Below are positions 40,853 to 49,716 of a stretch of DNA of 64,000 bases, in pieces. The notes under the pieces were generated by a model. That model was given only the letters and a program-made list of their open reading frames with translations, was not told where the DNA came from and searched no databases. Source of the stretch: Nocardia abscessus (GTDB taxonomy: Bacteria > Actinomycetota > Actinomycetes > Mycobacteriales > Mycobacteriaceae); assembly GCF_015477775.1 (NCBI RefSeq), contig NZ_JADLQO010000011.1, forward strand, positions 62,001-126,000, written 5' to 3'. The position numbers were made by a program, and so were the translations under genes. How positions within the stretch are numbered: position 1 is the stretch's first letter; every line of letters begins with the position of its first letter.

Positions 40853-41989
40853 ATGTTCTCTACCCAGCGTTTTCGTCCCCGGCGCGCTGCCGCGGGTCTC
40901 GCGGTGACGCTCGCACTCGCCTCGGGAGGTTGGCTGGATTCCTCGGTCGCCCTGGCGGATCCGGGTGCGAGGTTTCTGGTGATCAGCGGGGCGGCATCAT
41001 CGAATATCAGTGTGCTCGGCCTCGACGACGCGGGCAGGTTGTCGACAGTGCCTGGCTCACCCTTTCCGTCCGGGACCGGATCGCTGGCGGTGACGGTCAC
41101 GCCGGATGGCCGCAACGTCTACTCGGTCAACACGGTGTCGGGCACCGTGAACGGCTTCCGCCTCGGCAGCGACGGCGTTCTCACCTCGATTCCCGAGGCC
41201 GATCTCGAGCTGGGCGGTCCAGGCGTCGGAGCCGTGGTCGCCCCCGATGGAAAGAGGCTGTTCGTGACGAGCGGTTCGGTGACGAACGAAATCCGCACCT
41301 ATTCGATCACCGCCACCGGTGGGCTGGTGTTCACCGGTGCGGTTCAGGTGCCCGGCGTGAGTGCGCTCAGTCAGCTCGCGATCGCGCCGGACGGCCGTTT
41401 CGTGTTCGCCGTCGGCTGGCTGGAGGCGACGGCCTTCAGTTTCGCCGTGGGGGCCGATGGTGTGCTGACCCTCGTCGATTCCGTCGCTGCGGGTCTGATG
41501 TCGACCCTGCCCGGTGTGACGCCGGACGGCCGGTTCATGTATGTCAGTAATGAAGCCAGCGGTGACATCTCCGGCTATGCGATCGGTGCCGACGGAAAGC
41601 TGAGTCCCGTTCCGGGGTCGCCCTTCCGTACCGGGATGATGCCGTTGCCGCACGGTGCGGTCTTCACCGCCGACAGTCGCCGGATGTACATGGCCGAGGC
41701 GATGGCGGGCCGGATCGGTGGGTTCCAGATCGCGGAGAACGGGTCGCTGAGCCCGCTGCCCGGATCGCCGTACCCGGCGTCGGCGGGCACCTTGCCGGGC
41801 CGCGTGGTGGTCGACTCGGAATCGCAGCGGGTTTTCCTCATCGACACTCTGACCGTCGGCATCACCGCGCGCGTGCATCCGTATGCGATGGCGTCCGACG
41901 GGCGGCTGACAGCGACGGGGGAGCAGTCCGTCGACACGGGGCTGATCTTCGCCGACGGCGCCAACGCGGTACTGGCGGCGCAGCGATGA
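40853..41989 (+). CDS. Secreted beta-propeller protein (lactonase/YncE-like)
   Basis: A 378-residue exported protein, paralogue of 30718. The N-terminus has arginines (RFRPRRAAAGLAV) followed by a hydrophobic run and an Ala-rich cleavage region (VALADPGA) near residue 36. Mature repeats such as PDGRFMYVSNEASGDISGY build a beta-propeller. ATG 40853 follows GGAGG at eight bases. It is under a TGTCCA-type site, unlike 30718. Extracellular lactonase or binding function is only inferred from fold. Confidence 0.88.
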   Translation: MFSTQRFRPRRAAAGLAVTLALASGGWLDSSVALADPGARFLVISGAASSNISVLGLDDAGRLSTVPGSPFPSGTGSLAVTVTPDGRNVYSVNTVSGTVNGFRLGSDGVLTSIPEADLELGGPGVGAVVAPDGKRLFVTSGSVTNEIRTYSITATGGLVFTGAVQVPGVSALSQLAIAPDGRFVFAVGWLEATAFSFAVGADGVLTLVDSVAAGLMSTLPGVTPDGRFMYVSNEASGDISGYAIGADGKLSPVPGSPFRTGMMPLPHGAVFTADSRRMYMAEAMAGRIGGFQIAENGSLSPLPGSPYPASAGTLPGRVVVDSESQRVFLIDTLTVGITARVHPYAMASDGRLTATGEQSVDTGLIFADGANAVLAAQR

Positions 41990-42017
41990 TATTACATATA
42001 TTATATTGACTATACTT
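41986..42017. promoter_or_regulatory. AT-rich site before the citrate-lyase-like gene
   Basis: GATATTACATATATTATATTGAC and TATACT, overlapping the beta-propeller stop and 30-60 bases before ATG 42046. Member of the AT-rich set and probable promoter. Confidence 0.6.
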
Positions 42018-42045
42018 GCACAGAAGCTGCCAAGGGAGGCACACG

Positions 42046-42939
42046 ATGAAACCGTACCGCTCGATGCTCTTCGTCCCCGGTCACAAGGGTTCCTGGGCCG
42101 ACAAGGGCGTCGCCTCCGGCGCCGACGCGCTGATCCTCGACCTCGAGGATTCGGTGCCCGCCGCGGACAAGGTCGAGGCGCGCGGCACGGTCGCGGCCAC
42201 GATCGACCGTCTCACGGCCGAAGGCGTGCGCCCCGACCTGTGGGTGCGGGCCAACCCGGAGGTGAGCGGGCTGCTCGGCGGTGACCTGGAAGCCGTCGTG
42301 CGACCGGGGCTGGCTGGGCTGTTCCTGGCGAAGGTGTTCACGGCCGACGAGATCGTGCGCCTGGACGCGGTGCTGAGCCACATCGAGCAGCGTGAGGGCA
42401 TCGAAGTCGGGACGGTGCAGCTGATCGTGTCCTTCGAGACCGCGGTGTCGATGGCGCACTGCGAGGAGATCGCGGGCGCGAGCCCCCGGGTGGCCTCCCT
42501 GCTCGGTGCCACCGGTCCCAATGCCGACGTCGGTCGCGAACTCGGCTTCGAGTTCACCCCCGCCGGGCTCGAGACGCTGTATCTGCGCAGCCGGATCATC
42601 CTGGCCGCGCGGGCGAACGGGCTGCACCACCCGGTCACCGGTGTGTGGCAGGACATCAAGGACCTCGACGGCGCACGGCGCTTCTGCCTCGACAACCGTC
42701 AGCTGGGTTACCGCGGCCTGGTGGCCATCCACCCGTCGCACGTCGCGATCGCCAACGAGGTGTTCTCGCCGTCGCCGGAGACCGTCGACTACTGCCGGCG
42801 CATGATCGCGGCGTTCAACGAGGCGGAGGCCGCGGGTAGCGCGGCCGTCGACTTCGAAGGCCAGCACATCGATCTCGCGCACGTGAAGACGGCGGAGGGC
42901 GTGATCGCCTTGGCCGACGCGGTATCGGCCAACGTGTAG
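42046..42939 (+). CDS. HpcH/HpaI (CitE-like) CoA-ester lyase
   Basis: A 297-residue CitE-like TIM-barrel lyase: RSMLFVPGHKGSW at the start, ALILDLEDSVPAADKVEAR near residue 33 with acidic metal ligands, WVRANPE, and AIHPSHVAIAN near residue 230. ATG 42046 has GGGAGG at six bases. Family members split citramalyl-CoA, malyl-CoA or related beta-hydroxyacyl-CoAs into a keto acid and acyl-CoA, or act the reverse way. A second family member is at 45070. Alone on the plus strand, facing the hydratase operon across a perfect palindromic terminator. Confidence 0.9.
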   Translation: MKPYRSMLFVPGHKGSWADKGVASGADALILDLEDSVPAADKVEARGTVAATIDRLTAEGVRPDLWVRANPEVSGLLGGDLEAVVRPGLAGLFLAKVFTADEIVRLDAVLSHIEQREGIEVGTVQLIVSFETAVSMAHCEEIAGASPRVASLLGATGPNADVGRELGFEFTPAGLETLYLRSRIILAARANGLHHPVTGVWQDIKDLDGARRFCLDNRQLGYRGLVAIHPSHVAIANEVFSPSPETVDYCRRMIAAFNEAEAAGSAAVDFEGQHIDLAHVKTAEGVIALADAVSANV

Positions 42940-42945
42940 TAGCGA

Positions 42946-42987
42946 CAATAAGAGAAGGGGTGGCCGCGGCCACCCCTTCTCTTATTG
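42946..42987. terminator. 42-base perfect palindrome, bidirectional terminator
   Basis: CAATAAGAGAAGGGGTGGCC, GC, then the exact reverse complement. Lies seven bases past the lyase stop and eight before the opposite gene's stop. A-rich outside one way and T-rich the other, so it can stop both transcripts. Confidence 0.85.
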
Positions 42988-42995
42988 CCAGGCGA

Positions 42996-43448
42996 TCAGT
43001 CGACGATCAGCAGGACCGTCTCGGCCACGCAGGCGGGTTTGACCGCGCCGCCGTCGAGCACGTACTTCGCCGTCACCGAGGCCCCGGCAGGAGTGTCCGT
43101 GACATCGGTGATCGTCACGGTTGCCCGCAGCCGCGACCCGGCGGGCAACGGCGCGGGGAAGCGAACCTTGTTGACGCCGTAATTCACCCGGGCCGAGCCG
43201 AATCGGAAATCGAGCAGCTCCGGCCGGAAATGCGAGATCAGCGACAGCGTGAGATACCCGTGGGCGATGGTGGTGCCGTACGGTCCGGCGGCGGCCCGCT
43301 CGGGGTCGACGTGAATCCACTGCTCGTCATCGGTGATCTCGGCGAACGCCGAGATGCGCGCCTGGTCGACCAGGTACGGTTCGCTCGGGCCGATCGGCTC
43401 ACCCACGGCGGAGCGGACCTCGTCGAGGGTGGTGAATACGCGGGGCAC
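42996..43448 (-). CDS. MaoC-like enoyl-CoA hydratase
   Basis: A 150-residue hot-dog hydratase with the intact signature TDDEQWIHVDPE (Asp and His five residues apart) and AAGPYGTTIAHGYLTLSL, as in R-specific enoyl-CoA hydratases. It is the last gene of a five-gene minus-strand operon; 12 bases separate it from the larger hot-dog gene. Expected to hydrate an enoyl-CoA made by the acyl-CoA dehydrogenase of the operon. Of the four MaoC proteins in the window it is the one with canonical catalytic residues. Confidence 0.9.
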   Translation of the reverse strand: MPRVFTTLDEVRSAVGEPIGPSEPYLVDQARISAFAEITDDEQWIHVDPERAAAGPYGTTIAHGYLTLSLISHFRPELLDFRFGSARVNYGVNKVRFPAPLPAGSRLRATVTITDVTDTPAGASVTAKYVLDGGAVKPACVAETVLLIVD

Positions 43449-43460
43449 GGTCTCTCCTGA

Positions 43461-44330
43461 TCAATCGGTGGTGACGTCGACGGTGGCGTTCGGTCCGGCG
43501 GATTCGCCACCGGGACCGAACAATTCGAGTGCCACCCCGTCGGGCACCTCGGTGGCGAGCAAGCGTGCGGGCTGTCCACAGAACAGCGGCGCCCGGCCGC
43601 GGTGGCGCAGCTCCCGCACCGGCGCCCCGCCCATCAGGCGGTGGATCTCGGCCAGTGCGATGGCCTGCAACGGGCCGTGGACGACCAGCCCCGGGTATCC
43701 CTCCACGCCGGTGGCATAGGGCCAGTCGTAGTGGATGCGGTGCGCGTTGGCGGTGGCCGCGGAGAACCGCGCCAGCAGTGACGGATCGGTCCGCAGCTCC
43801 CAGGCGTTGTCCGCCGTGCGGTGCAGGGGAGTGCGCGGCAGGGTGTCCACGGCCGAAGGCGGTTGCGCGGGCTGTTCCGGCGCGGGTGCGGCCTCCCGGT
43901 AGATCAGGTTCTGTGTTTCCTCGACGGCGAGCTGGTCGGTCTCGGTGAACAAACGGATCCGTACGTCGACCACGACCAGTGCGCCGGATCGGCCGTTCTT
44001 CTCGGTCACCGAGACCACCTCGGCCTCGCGCCGCACCGTCGATCCGACGAGAAGCGGTGCGTGCAGCAGGATCTCACCGCCGGCGAACATGCGTCGGGGC
44101 AGTTCGACCGGTGGCAGGAACGAGCCGCGTCGAGGGTGCCCGTCGGGCCCGAGCACGCCGGAGGTGGCCCATCGCGGCAGCGCCACCCAGTGCCACAGTG
44201 GTGGCAGCGGATCGCCGGGGCCAGGGGCGGGCAGGCCGTGGTCGAGCAGCGCGGCCAACGCGGCCACCGGCGCGGGATCGAGGAGTTCGGTGGTGGTTTC
44301 CGTATGCGGTTGCCAGGTGGACGCGGTCAC
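43461..44330 (-). CDS. Double hot-dog dehydratase (FAS1-like/HTD2-like)
   Basis: A 289-residue protein with an N-terminal MaoC_dehydrat_N-like domain (WHWVALPRWATSGVLGPDGHP) and a C-terminal hot-dog with ATANAHRIHYDWPYA near residue 200. This layout occurs in mesaconyl-C4-CoA and itaconyl-CoA hydratases and in HTD2. GTG 44330 overlaps the SDR stop (GTGA). Next to two CitE-like lyases, an itaconyl- or mesaconyl-CoA hydratase role is an attractive inference. Confidence 0.85.
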   Translation of the reverse strand: MTASTWQPHTETTTELLDPAPVAALAALLDHGLPAPGPGDPLPPLWHWVALPRWATSGVLGPDGHPRRGSFLPPVELPRRMFAGGEILLHAPLLVGSTVRREAEVVSVTEKNGRSGALVVVDVRIRLFTETDQLAVEETQNLIYREAAPAPEQPAQPPSAVDTLPRTPLHRTADNAWELRTDPSLLARFSAATANAHRIHYDWPYATGVEGYPGLVVHGPLQAIALAEIHRLMGGAPVRELRHRGRAPLFCGQPARLLATEVPDGVALELFGPGGESAGPNATVDVTTD

Positions 44331-45073
44331 ATGAACCGCCCGCCGGTCACCTCGAGCACCGTGCCCGTCATGTACGAGGACATGTCCGAGGCGAGAAACA
44401 GTGCGACCGTGGCGATCTCGTCGATCTCACCGGCGCGGCCGAGCGGGATCTCGGCCATCTTCTGATCCCACACCTTCTGCGGCATGGCTTCGGTCATGGC
44501 GGTGCGGATCAGGCCGGGCTGGATGGCGTTGACCCGCACGCCCAGGTGCGCGAGCTCTTTCGCTGCGGCCTTCGACAGGCCGACGATGCCTGCCTTGGCC
44601 GCGGAGTAGTTGGTCTGGCCGGGCAGGCCGATCTTGCCCGAGAGCGAGGACATGTTGACGATGGCGCCGCTGCCGCGTTCCCGCATCACCGCACCGGCCA
44701 GCCGGGTGCCGTTCCAGGTGCCCTTGAGGTGGACGGCGATGACCTGGTCGAACTGGTCCTCGGTCATCTTGCGCATGGTCGCGTCGCGGGTGATGCCCGC
44801 GTTGTTGACCATCACGTCGACGGGGGAGAAGGATTCGGCGGCGGCGTCGATCAGGGCTTGGACGTCGTCGGCGACGGTGACATCGCACCGCACCCCCCGG
44901 GCGACGGTCGCGCCGCCCAGTTTGTCGGCGGCGGCCTGCGCGGCGGCACCGTCGATGTCACCGATGACGACGCGCGCGCCCTCGGCGGCGAATCGTTCGG
45001 CGATGGCGTAGCCGATGCCCTGGGCGGCGCCGGTGATGACGGCGGTCTTGTCGGCCAGAAGTGGTCCGGTCAT
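44327..45073 (-). CDS. SDR-family oxidoreductase (FabG-like)
   Basis: A 248-residue classical SDR: TGAAQGIGYAIAE at residues 15-27, DIDG after strand two, NNAGITRDATM, the serine of MSSLSGKIG, and YSAAK. Full length with no extra tail. ATG 45073 overlaps the stop of the CitE-like gene. Likely a 3-hydroxyacyl-CoA dehydrogenase or ketoreductase in the same route. Confidence 0.93.
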   Translation of the reverse strand: MTGPLLADKTAVITGAAQGIGYAIAERFAAEGARVVIGDIDGAAAQAAADKLGGATVARGVRCDVTVADDVQALIDAAAESFSPVDVMVNNAGITRDATMRKMTEDQFDQVIAVHLKGTWNGTRLAGAVMRERGSGAIVNMSSLSGKIGLPGQTNYSAAKAGIVGLSKAAAKELAHLGVRVNAIQPGLIRTAMTEAMPQKVWDQKMAEIPLGRAGEIDEIATVALFLASDMSSYMTGTVLEVTGGRFM

Positions 45074-45969
45074 GGCTGTTCCTCACTGTCGGTGGTGGCG
45101 TCGAGCTGCGCCAGGATGCGCCGGGCACGGTCGAGCACGGGCTTGTCGACCATGGCACCGTCGACCACGGCGACACCGGAGGTATCGGTGATCGCGGTGA
45201 AGATCTTTCGTGCCCAGGCATGTTCGGCCTCGGTGGGGCGAAACGCCGTGGCTACCGGGTGGAGCTGACGCGGGTGGATGCAGAGTTTGCCGGTGAACCC
45301 GAGCCGCTTGCCGTAGCGGGCGTCGTCCTCGACCAGGCCGGCATCATCGACGGCGCCGGTGACACCGTCGATCGGGCCGGGCAGGCCCGCGGCGGCAGAA
45401 GCGAGGACCAGTGCGTGCCGGGTACCGGCGAGCGCTTCGCGATCGGTGGGGTCGACACCGAGTTCAGCGGCGAGGTCGAAAGTGCCGACCGCGAGCCGCT
45501 CCACACCCGGCGTGGCCGCGATAGCCGTGGAATGCAGTACCCCCGCGGCGGTTTCGATCAATGCGATCAGCAGGGGTTGGCTGCCGCCGGCTTTCGGGTG
45601 ATAGAGACCGCTCGCTCGTGCCTCGGTGAGGGTAGCTACGACACCATCGAGAACCTCGATATCGGCCTTCGGCAGCACAATCGCGCAGCGCAGCGGTGCG
45701 AGGGCCGCGAGATCGTCCGCGTGCCGGACGGTTCCGGCCGCGTTGATGCGCACGGCGCACTCGTTGCCCGCCTCGATCCAGGCGACGGCGTTTTCGCGGG
45801 CGGCCTCCTTGGCATCGGGCGCCACCGCGTCCTCGAGATCGAGCACGACCAGACCCGGATTCGCCGCGGCGGCTTTGGCGAAGCGTTCGGGACGGTCGGC
45901 CGGCACGAACAGCAGGGTCGACGCGACGCGGACCCGGGTGGCGAGATCGGTCGCGGTATTCGTGCTCAC
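45070..45969 (-). CDS. CitE-like beta-hydroxyacyl-CoA lyase
   Basis: A 299-residue lyase of the CitE family: STLLFVPADRPERF, VVLDLEDAVAPDAKEAAR, AVRINAAG, ALIETAAGV, TFDLAAELG, LCIHPRQL and DGAMVDKPV, the last typical of citramalyl-/malyl-CoA lyases. GTG 45969 overlaps the acyl-CoA dehydrogenase stop and the gene overlaps the SDR start. Proposed to split a beta-hydroxyacyl-CoA such as citramalyl-CoA. Clearly different from the family member at 42046. Confidence 0.92.
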   Translation of the reverse strand: MSTNTATDLATRVRVASTLLFVPADRPERFAKAAAANPGLVVLDLEDAVAPDAKEAARENAVAWIEAGNECAVRINAAGTVRHADDLAALAPLRCAIVLPKADIEVLDGVVATLTEARASGLYHPKAGGSQPLLIALIETAAGVLHSTAIAATPGVERLAVGTFDLAAELGVDPTDREALAGTRHALVLASAAAGLPGPIDGVTGAVDDAGLVEDDARYGKRLGFTGKLCIHPRQLHPVATAFRPTEAEHAWARKIFTAITDTSGVAVVDGAMVDKPVLDRARRILAQLDATTDSEEQP

Positions 45970-47129
45970 GCGCGCTTCTTCGCTTCGCGCACGAGCCCGC
46001 CACCGATGATCAGGCGCTGGATCTCGCTGGTGCCCTCGTACAGGCGCAGCAGGCGCACGTCGCGGTAGATGTGCTCGACCGTCACCTCACGCATGTACCC
46101 GCTGCCACCGTGGATCTGCACCGCGTTGTCGGCGACCCGGCCGACCATCTCGGTGCAGAACAACTTGGCCACCGAGGGGGAGATCCGCCGGTCCTCGCCG
46201 GAGACGTACTTGGCGGCGGCGTCGCGCACGAGCGCGCGGCCGGCCATCACCCCGGTCTGCATGTCGGCGATCATCGCCTGGACCAGCTGAAAATCACCGA
46301 TGGGCGTACCACCCTGGGTGACGGTGGCGGCGTAGGCCACCGATTCGTCGAGCGCGCGCTGGGCGGTACCGACGGCGAGCGCGGCAATGTGCACGCGACC
46401 ACGCGAGAGCGAGGCCATCGCGGCCTTGTATCCGACGTTCTCCGAGCCGCCGACCAAGGCGTCGGCGGGGACACGGACATCGGTGAACGTGACGTCGGCG
46501 GTCCAGGCACCTTCCTGGCCCATCTTCGCGTCCTTGGGTCCGACGATGACGCCCGGTGTATCGGCGGGCACCAGGAACACCGCGATACCGGGTCCGTCGG
46601 GGCCGGGCTCGGCGGTGCGGGCGAAGGTGACGAACAGATCCGCGAGCGGGGCATTGGTGATGAACCGCTTCTGGCCGTCGATCACCCAGTCGTCGCCGTC
46701 ACGGCGGGCACGGGTGCGCAGACCGGCGGGATTGGATCCCGCGCCGGGTTCGGTGAGCGCGAAGGAGGCCAGCACCTCGCCCGAGGCGATCCGCTCGAGC
46801 CACTGCTTCTTCTGTTCGTCGGTGCCGTAGTTGACCAGCACCTGGCCGGCGATGCCGTTGTTGGTGCCGAACAGCGACCGCAGTGCCAGCGAGGTGTAGC
46901 CGAACTCCATGGCCAGCTCGACATCCTGGGTGAGGTCGACGCCGAGACCGCCCCATTGCTGCGGGATGGCGTACCCGAACAGGCCCATCTCGGCGGCGGC
47001 CTGTCGGATGTCGTCAGGAATCGCGTTGGTCTCCAGGATCTCCTGCTCGCGCGGGACCACCTTGGTACGGATGAACGTACGGACGTGAGCCAGGATCGGC
47101 TCGAAGTCCTCGGCACTGAGTTCGGACAC
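45966..47129 (-). CDS. Acyl-CoA dehydrogenase
   Basis: A 387-residue acyl-CoA dehydrogenase with all usual motifs: FALTEPGAGSNPA, WVIDGQKRFITNA, GTPIGDFQLVQAMIADM, and RLYEGTSEIQRLIIG carrying the catalytic glutamate. GTG 47129 after GAGGAG at seven bases is the start; the open frame extends further. First gene of the minus-strand five-gene operon with 4-base overlaps. Divergent from the MaoC gene at 47260, sharing the AT-rich promoter region. Short or branched acyl-CoA (for example a methylsuccinyl type) is plausible. Confidence 0.93.
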   Translation of the reverse strand: MSELSAEDFEPILAHVRTFIRTKVVPREQEILETNAIPDDIRQAAAEMGLFGYAIPQQWGGLGVDLTQDVELAMEFGYTSLALRSLFGTNNGIAGQVLVNYGTDEQKKQWLERIASGEVLASFALTEPGAGSNPAGLRTRARRDGDDWVIDGQKRFITNAPLADLFVTFARTAEPGPDGPGIAVFLVPADTPGVIVGPKDAKMGQEGAWTADVTFTDVRVPADALVGGSENVGYKAAMASLSRGRVHIAALAVGTAQRALDESVAYAATVTQGGTPIGDFQLVQAMIADMQTGVMAGRALVRDAAAKYVSGEDRRISPSVAKLFCTEMVGRVADNAVQIHGGSGYMREVTVEHIYRDVRLLRLYEGTSEIQRLIIGGGLVREAKKRA

Positions 47130-47154
47130 TCTCGGCTCCTCTGGGGATGAGGCT

Positions 47155-47243
47155 AATACTAGATATAATATACAATGATATAATATACGATAAGTCGAAC
47201 GGTGAGGTAGCATCCGTTCAGCGCTATCTAGTACATAATATAT
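47155..47243. promoter_or_regulatory. Cluster of AT-rich sites in a divergent promoter
   Basis: GATATAATATAC occurs twice head-to-tail (47162-47173 and 47177-47188, 15-base period) and a related ACATAATATAT lies at 47231-47241. CTAG precedes two of them. They serve the acyl-CoA dehydrogenase (minus) and MaoC (plus) operons. The densest occurrence of the motif in the window. Confidence 0.7.
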
Positions 47244-47259
47244 TTCGAGAGGATGCGAC

Positions 47260-47721
47260 ATGGCTGGCCTGTATTTCGAGGAGTTCGAGCCGGGAATGGT
47301 CATCGACCACCCCACCCGCCGCACGGTCACCGAGGCCGACAACACGCTGTTCAGTGTGATGACGTTGAATCTGGCCCCGCTGCACCTGGACGCCGAGTAC
47401 AGCAAGAACTCCATCTACGGGCAGCGCCTGGTGAACAGTCTGTTCATCCTCGGTCTGGTCTCGGGTATCACCGTGCCGGAGACCACGCAAGGCACCACCC
47501 TGGGCAACCTGGGCTTCGAGCAGATCAAGTTTCCCAAGCCGGTGTTCCACGGCGACACCATCCACGTGCAGACCAAGATCGAGAACAAGCGGGAATCCAA
47601 GAGCCGCAACGACTCCGGCATCGTGACCTTCCGTCACCTCGGTATCAACCAGCGCGACGAGGTGGTCTGTGACGCCCTGCGCGTCGGCCTGATGATGAAG
47701 CGTCCGGCCGAGCAGGCCTGA
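47260..47721 (+). CDS. MaoC-family hydratase (mesaconyl-CoA hydratase-like)
   Basis: A 153-residue hot-dog protein: YFEEFEPGMVIDHPTRRTVTEADN (in part) and MTLNLAPLHLDAEYSK, then NSLFILGLVSGITV and GNLGFEQIKFPKPVFHGDTI. This is the layout of beta-methylmalyl-CoA dehydratase/mesaconyl-CoA hydratase proteins; the aspartate of the signature is asparagine. ATG 47260 follows GAGAGGA. Leads the long plus-strand operon to the GntR gene. Confidence 0.9.
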   Translation: MAGLYFEEFEPGMVIDHPTRRTVTEADNTLFSVMTLNLAPLHLDAEYSKNSIYGQRLVNSLFILGLVSGITVPETTQGTTLGNLGFEQIKFPKPVFHGDTIHVQTKIENKRESKSRNDSGIVTFRHLGINQRDEVVCDALRVGLMMKRPAEQA

Positions 47722-47758
47722 TCCGGCCACGACGAACCAGCAACGAGGAGGACACGTC

Positions 47759-49714
47759 ATGGTGGACGTTCAGCCTGCCGAGCAGCCGGCCTGGGTGCCC
47801 GATGCACAGATCCGTGAGCGCAGCCGCCTGCTCGCGGCGATGCGCGCCTGGGGATTCGGTGACGACGCCGCGGCGGTCGCCGAGCTCAACGAGCGAGCCA
47901 TCGCCGAGCCCGAATGGTTCTGGCGGGCCGCGACGACCGACCTGGGCGTGGACTTCTCGGTCCCGTTCGACCGCGTCCTCGACGACTCGGCCGGAAAACC
48001 GTTCCCCCGGTGGTTCACCGGCGGTGGCGTCAACATCGCGCGGCTGGCCGCGCACCGGCACGCGCGAGGCCCCGCCGCCGATCGGCTCGCGGTGGTCTAC
48101 GAGGGTGACGAGGGCGAGCGGCGCACGCTGACCTTCGCCGAACTCGACGCGCAGGTGCGGCGTTTCGCCGCCAACCTCACCCAGCTGGGTGTGCGGAGCG
48201 GTGACCGGGTGGTGCTGTTCATGCCGGTGGTGCCCGAGGCCGCGGTGGCCTTCCTCGCGATCGCGATGATCGGGGCCGTGTCGGTGCCCACCTTCAGCGG
48301 CTACGCACCGGACGCGCTCGCCACCCGCCTGCAGGATTCCGAAGCGGTGCTGCTGGTGACCGCCGACGGGACGACGCGGCGCGGTAAGCGGGTCGAGCTG
48401 AAGGCGACCGCCGACGCGGCGCTGGAGTCGGCGCCCACCGTGGCCAAGGTCGTGGTCATCCGGCAGCTGGGCACCGAGGTGCCGATGCGCGAGGGCCGCG
48501 ACGTGTACTACGACGAGCTCGACGCCGATCCGGCCCCGGTGCCGACCGCCGATACCGAGTCCAACGACCCGCTGACCATCGTCTACACCTCGGGCACCAC
48601 CGGTCGCCCCAAGGGCATCGTGCATTCCCACGGTGGTTTCGCGGTGAAGACGGCGGTCGACTTCGGTTATGGCTTCGACGTGCACGAGGGCGATGTCGTC
48701 TCCTGGATCACCGACCTCGGCTGGCTCGTCGGCCCCATGCTGATGACCGGTCCGCTGCAGTTGGGCGCGACGATCGTGATGATCGAGGGTCTGCCGACGC
48801 ACCCCACCGCGCACCGGATGTGGGAGATCATCGAACGCAACGGTGTCACCGTCGCCGGTATCGCGCCCACCGCGGCGCGTGCGCTGAAGGCGGCGGGTGT
48901 GGCCGTCACCCACGCGATGCCGAGCCTGCGCACCTTCGTGTCCACCGGCGAGGCCTGGGACGAACCCACCTGGTGGTGGCTGTTCCAGGAGGTAGGCGGC
49001 GGTACCCGGCCCATCGTCAACTACAGCGGCGGCACCGAGGTCGGCGGCGGCCTGCTCATCGGGTACCCGTTCCTGCCCGCCGCCCCGGCCGCCTTCACCG
49101 GCGCACTGCCCGGCGTGGACGCCGCGGTGTTCGGTGAGGACGGCAACCCGGTCGTCGGTGAGATAGGGGAACTGGTGGTATGCAACACCTTCCCCGGTAT
49201 GACACATGCCTTCTGGCAGGATCGCGAACGCTATCTCGAGACCTACTGGAACCAGTGGGACGGTGTGTGGGTGCACGGTGACCTGGCCAGCATCGACGAC
49301 CAGGGCATGTGGCGCATCCACGGCCGGTCCGACGACACCATCAAACTGTCGGGTCGCCGGGTCGGTCCCGCGGAGATCGAGGCGGCGCTGCTGCGCGACA
49401 ACCGGATCGCCGAGGTCGCCGTGATCGGCGTGCCCGACGAACTGCGCGGCCAGCGAGCGGTCGCTTTCGCAGTGCTGCGGTCCACCGGTGAGACACCGGA
49501 AGACCTGCAGGACACCGCGATCGGCAATGCGGGACGCTCGTTCGCCCCCTCGGTCGTCGTCGTGGAGAGCCTGCCCAAGACCAAGAACGGAAAAATCATG
49601 CGCCGGGCCATTCGGTCCCGGTATCTCGGGGCACCGACCGGAGACATGTCCTCCCTCGACCCAGCCACCCCACTCGAAGCGATCCCCGTGTCCGCGGGCG
49701 ACGAACAGGAGTAG
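47759..49714 (+). CDS. Acyl-CoA synthetase (acetyl-CoA synthetase-like)
   Basis: A 651-residue AMP-forming synthetase with the acetyl-CoA-synthetase-type N-terminus (WFWRAATTDLGVDF) and motifs YTSGTTGRPKGIVHSHGGF near residue 280, YSGGTEVGGG, WVHGDLASIDDQG and the catalytic lysine in KTKNGKIMRRAI. GAGGAGG precedes ATG 47759. Resembles acetoacetyl-/2-methylacyl-type synthetases by length. Probably activates the carboxylic acid that enters this operon's pathway; the type III CoA-transferases could do so alternatively. Confidence 0.92.
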   Translation: MVDVQPAEQPAWVPDAQIRERSRLLAAMRAWGFGDDAAAVAELNERAIAEPEWFWRAATTDLGVDFSVPFDRVLDDSAGKPFPRWFTGGGVNIARLAAHRHARGPAADRLAVVYEGDEGERRTLTFAELDAQVRRFAANLTQLGVRSGDRVVLFMPVVPEAAVAFLAIAMIGAVSVPTFSGYAPDALATRLQDSEAVLLVTADGTTRRGKRVELKATADAALESAPTVAKVVVIRQLGTEVPMREGRDVYYDELDADPAPVPTADTESNDPLTIVYTSGTTGRPKGIVHSHGGFAVKTAVDFGYGFDVHEGDVVSWITDLGWLVGPMLMTGPLQLGATIVMIEGLPTHPTAHRMWEIIERNGVTVAGIAPTAARALKAAGVAVTHAMPSLRTFVSTGEAWDEPTWWWLFQEVGGGTRPIVNYSGGTEVGGGLLIGYPFLPAAPAAFTGALPGVDAAVFGEDGNPVVGEIGELVVCNTFPGMTHAFWQDRERYLETYWNQWDGVWVHGDLASIDDQGMWRIHGRSDDTIKLSGRRVGPAEIEAALLRDNRIAEVAVIGVPDELRGQRAVAFAVLRSTGETPEDLQDTAIGNAGRSFAPSVVVVESLPKTKNGKIMRRAIRSRYLGAPTGDMSSLDPATPLEAIPVSAGDEQE

Positions 49715-49716
49715 CA

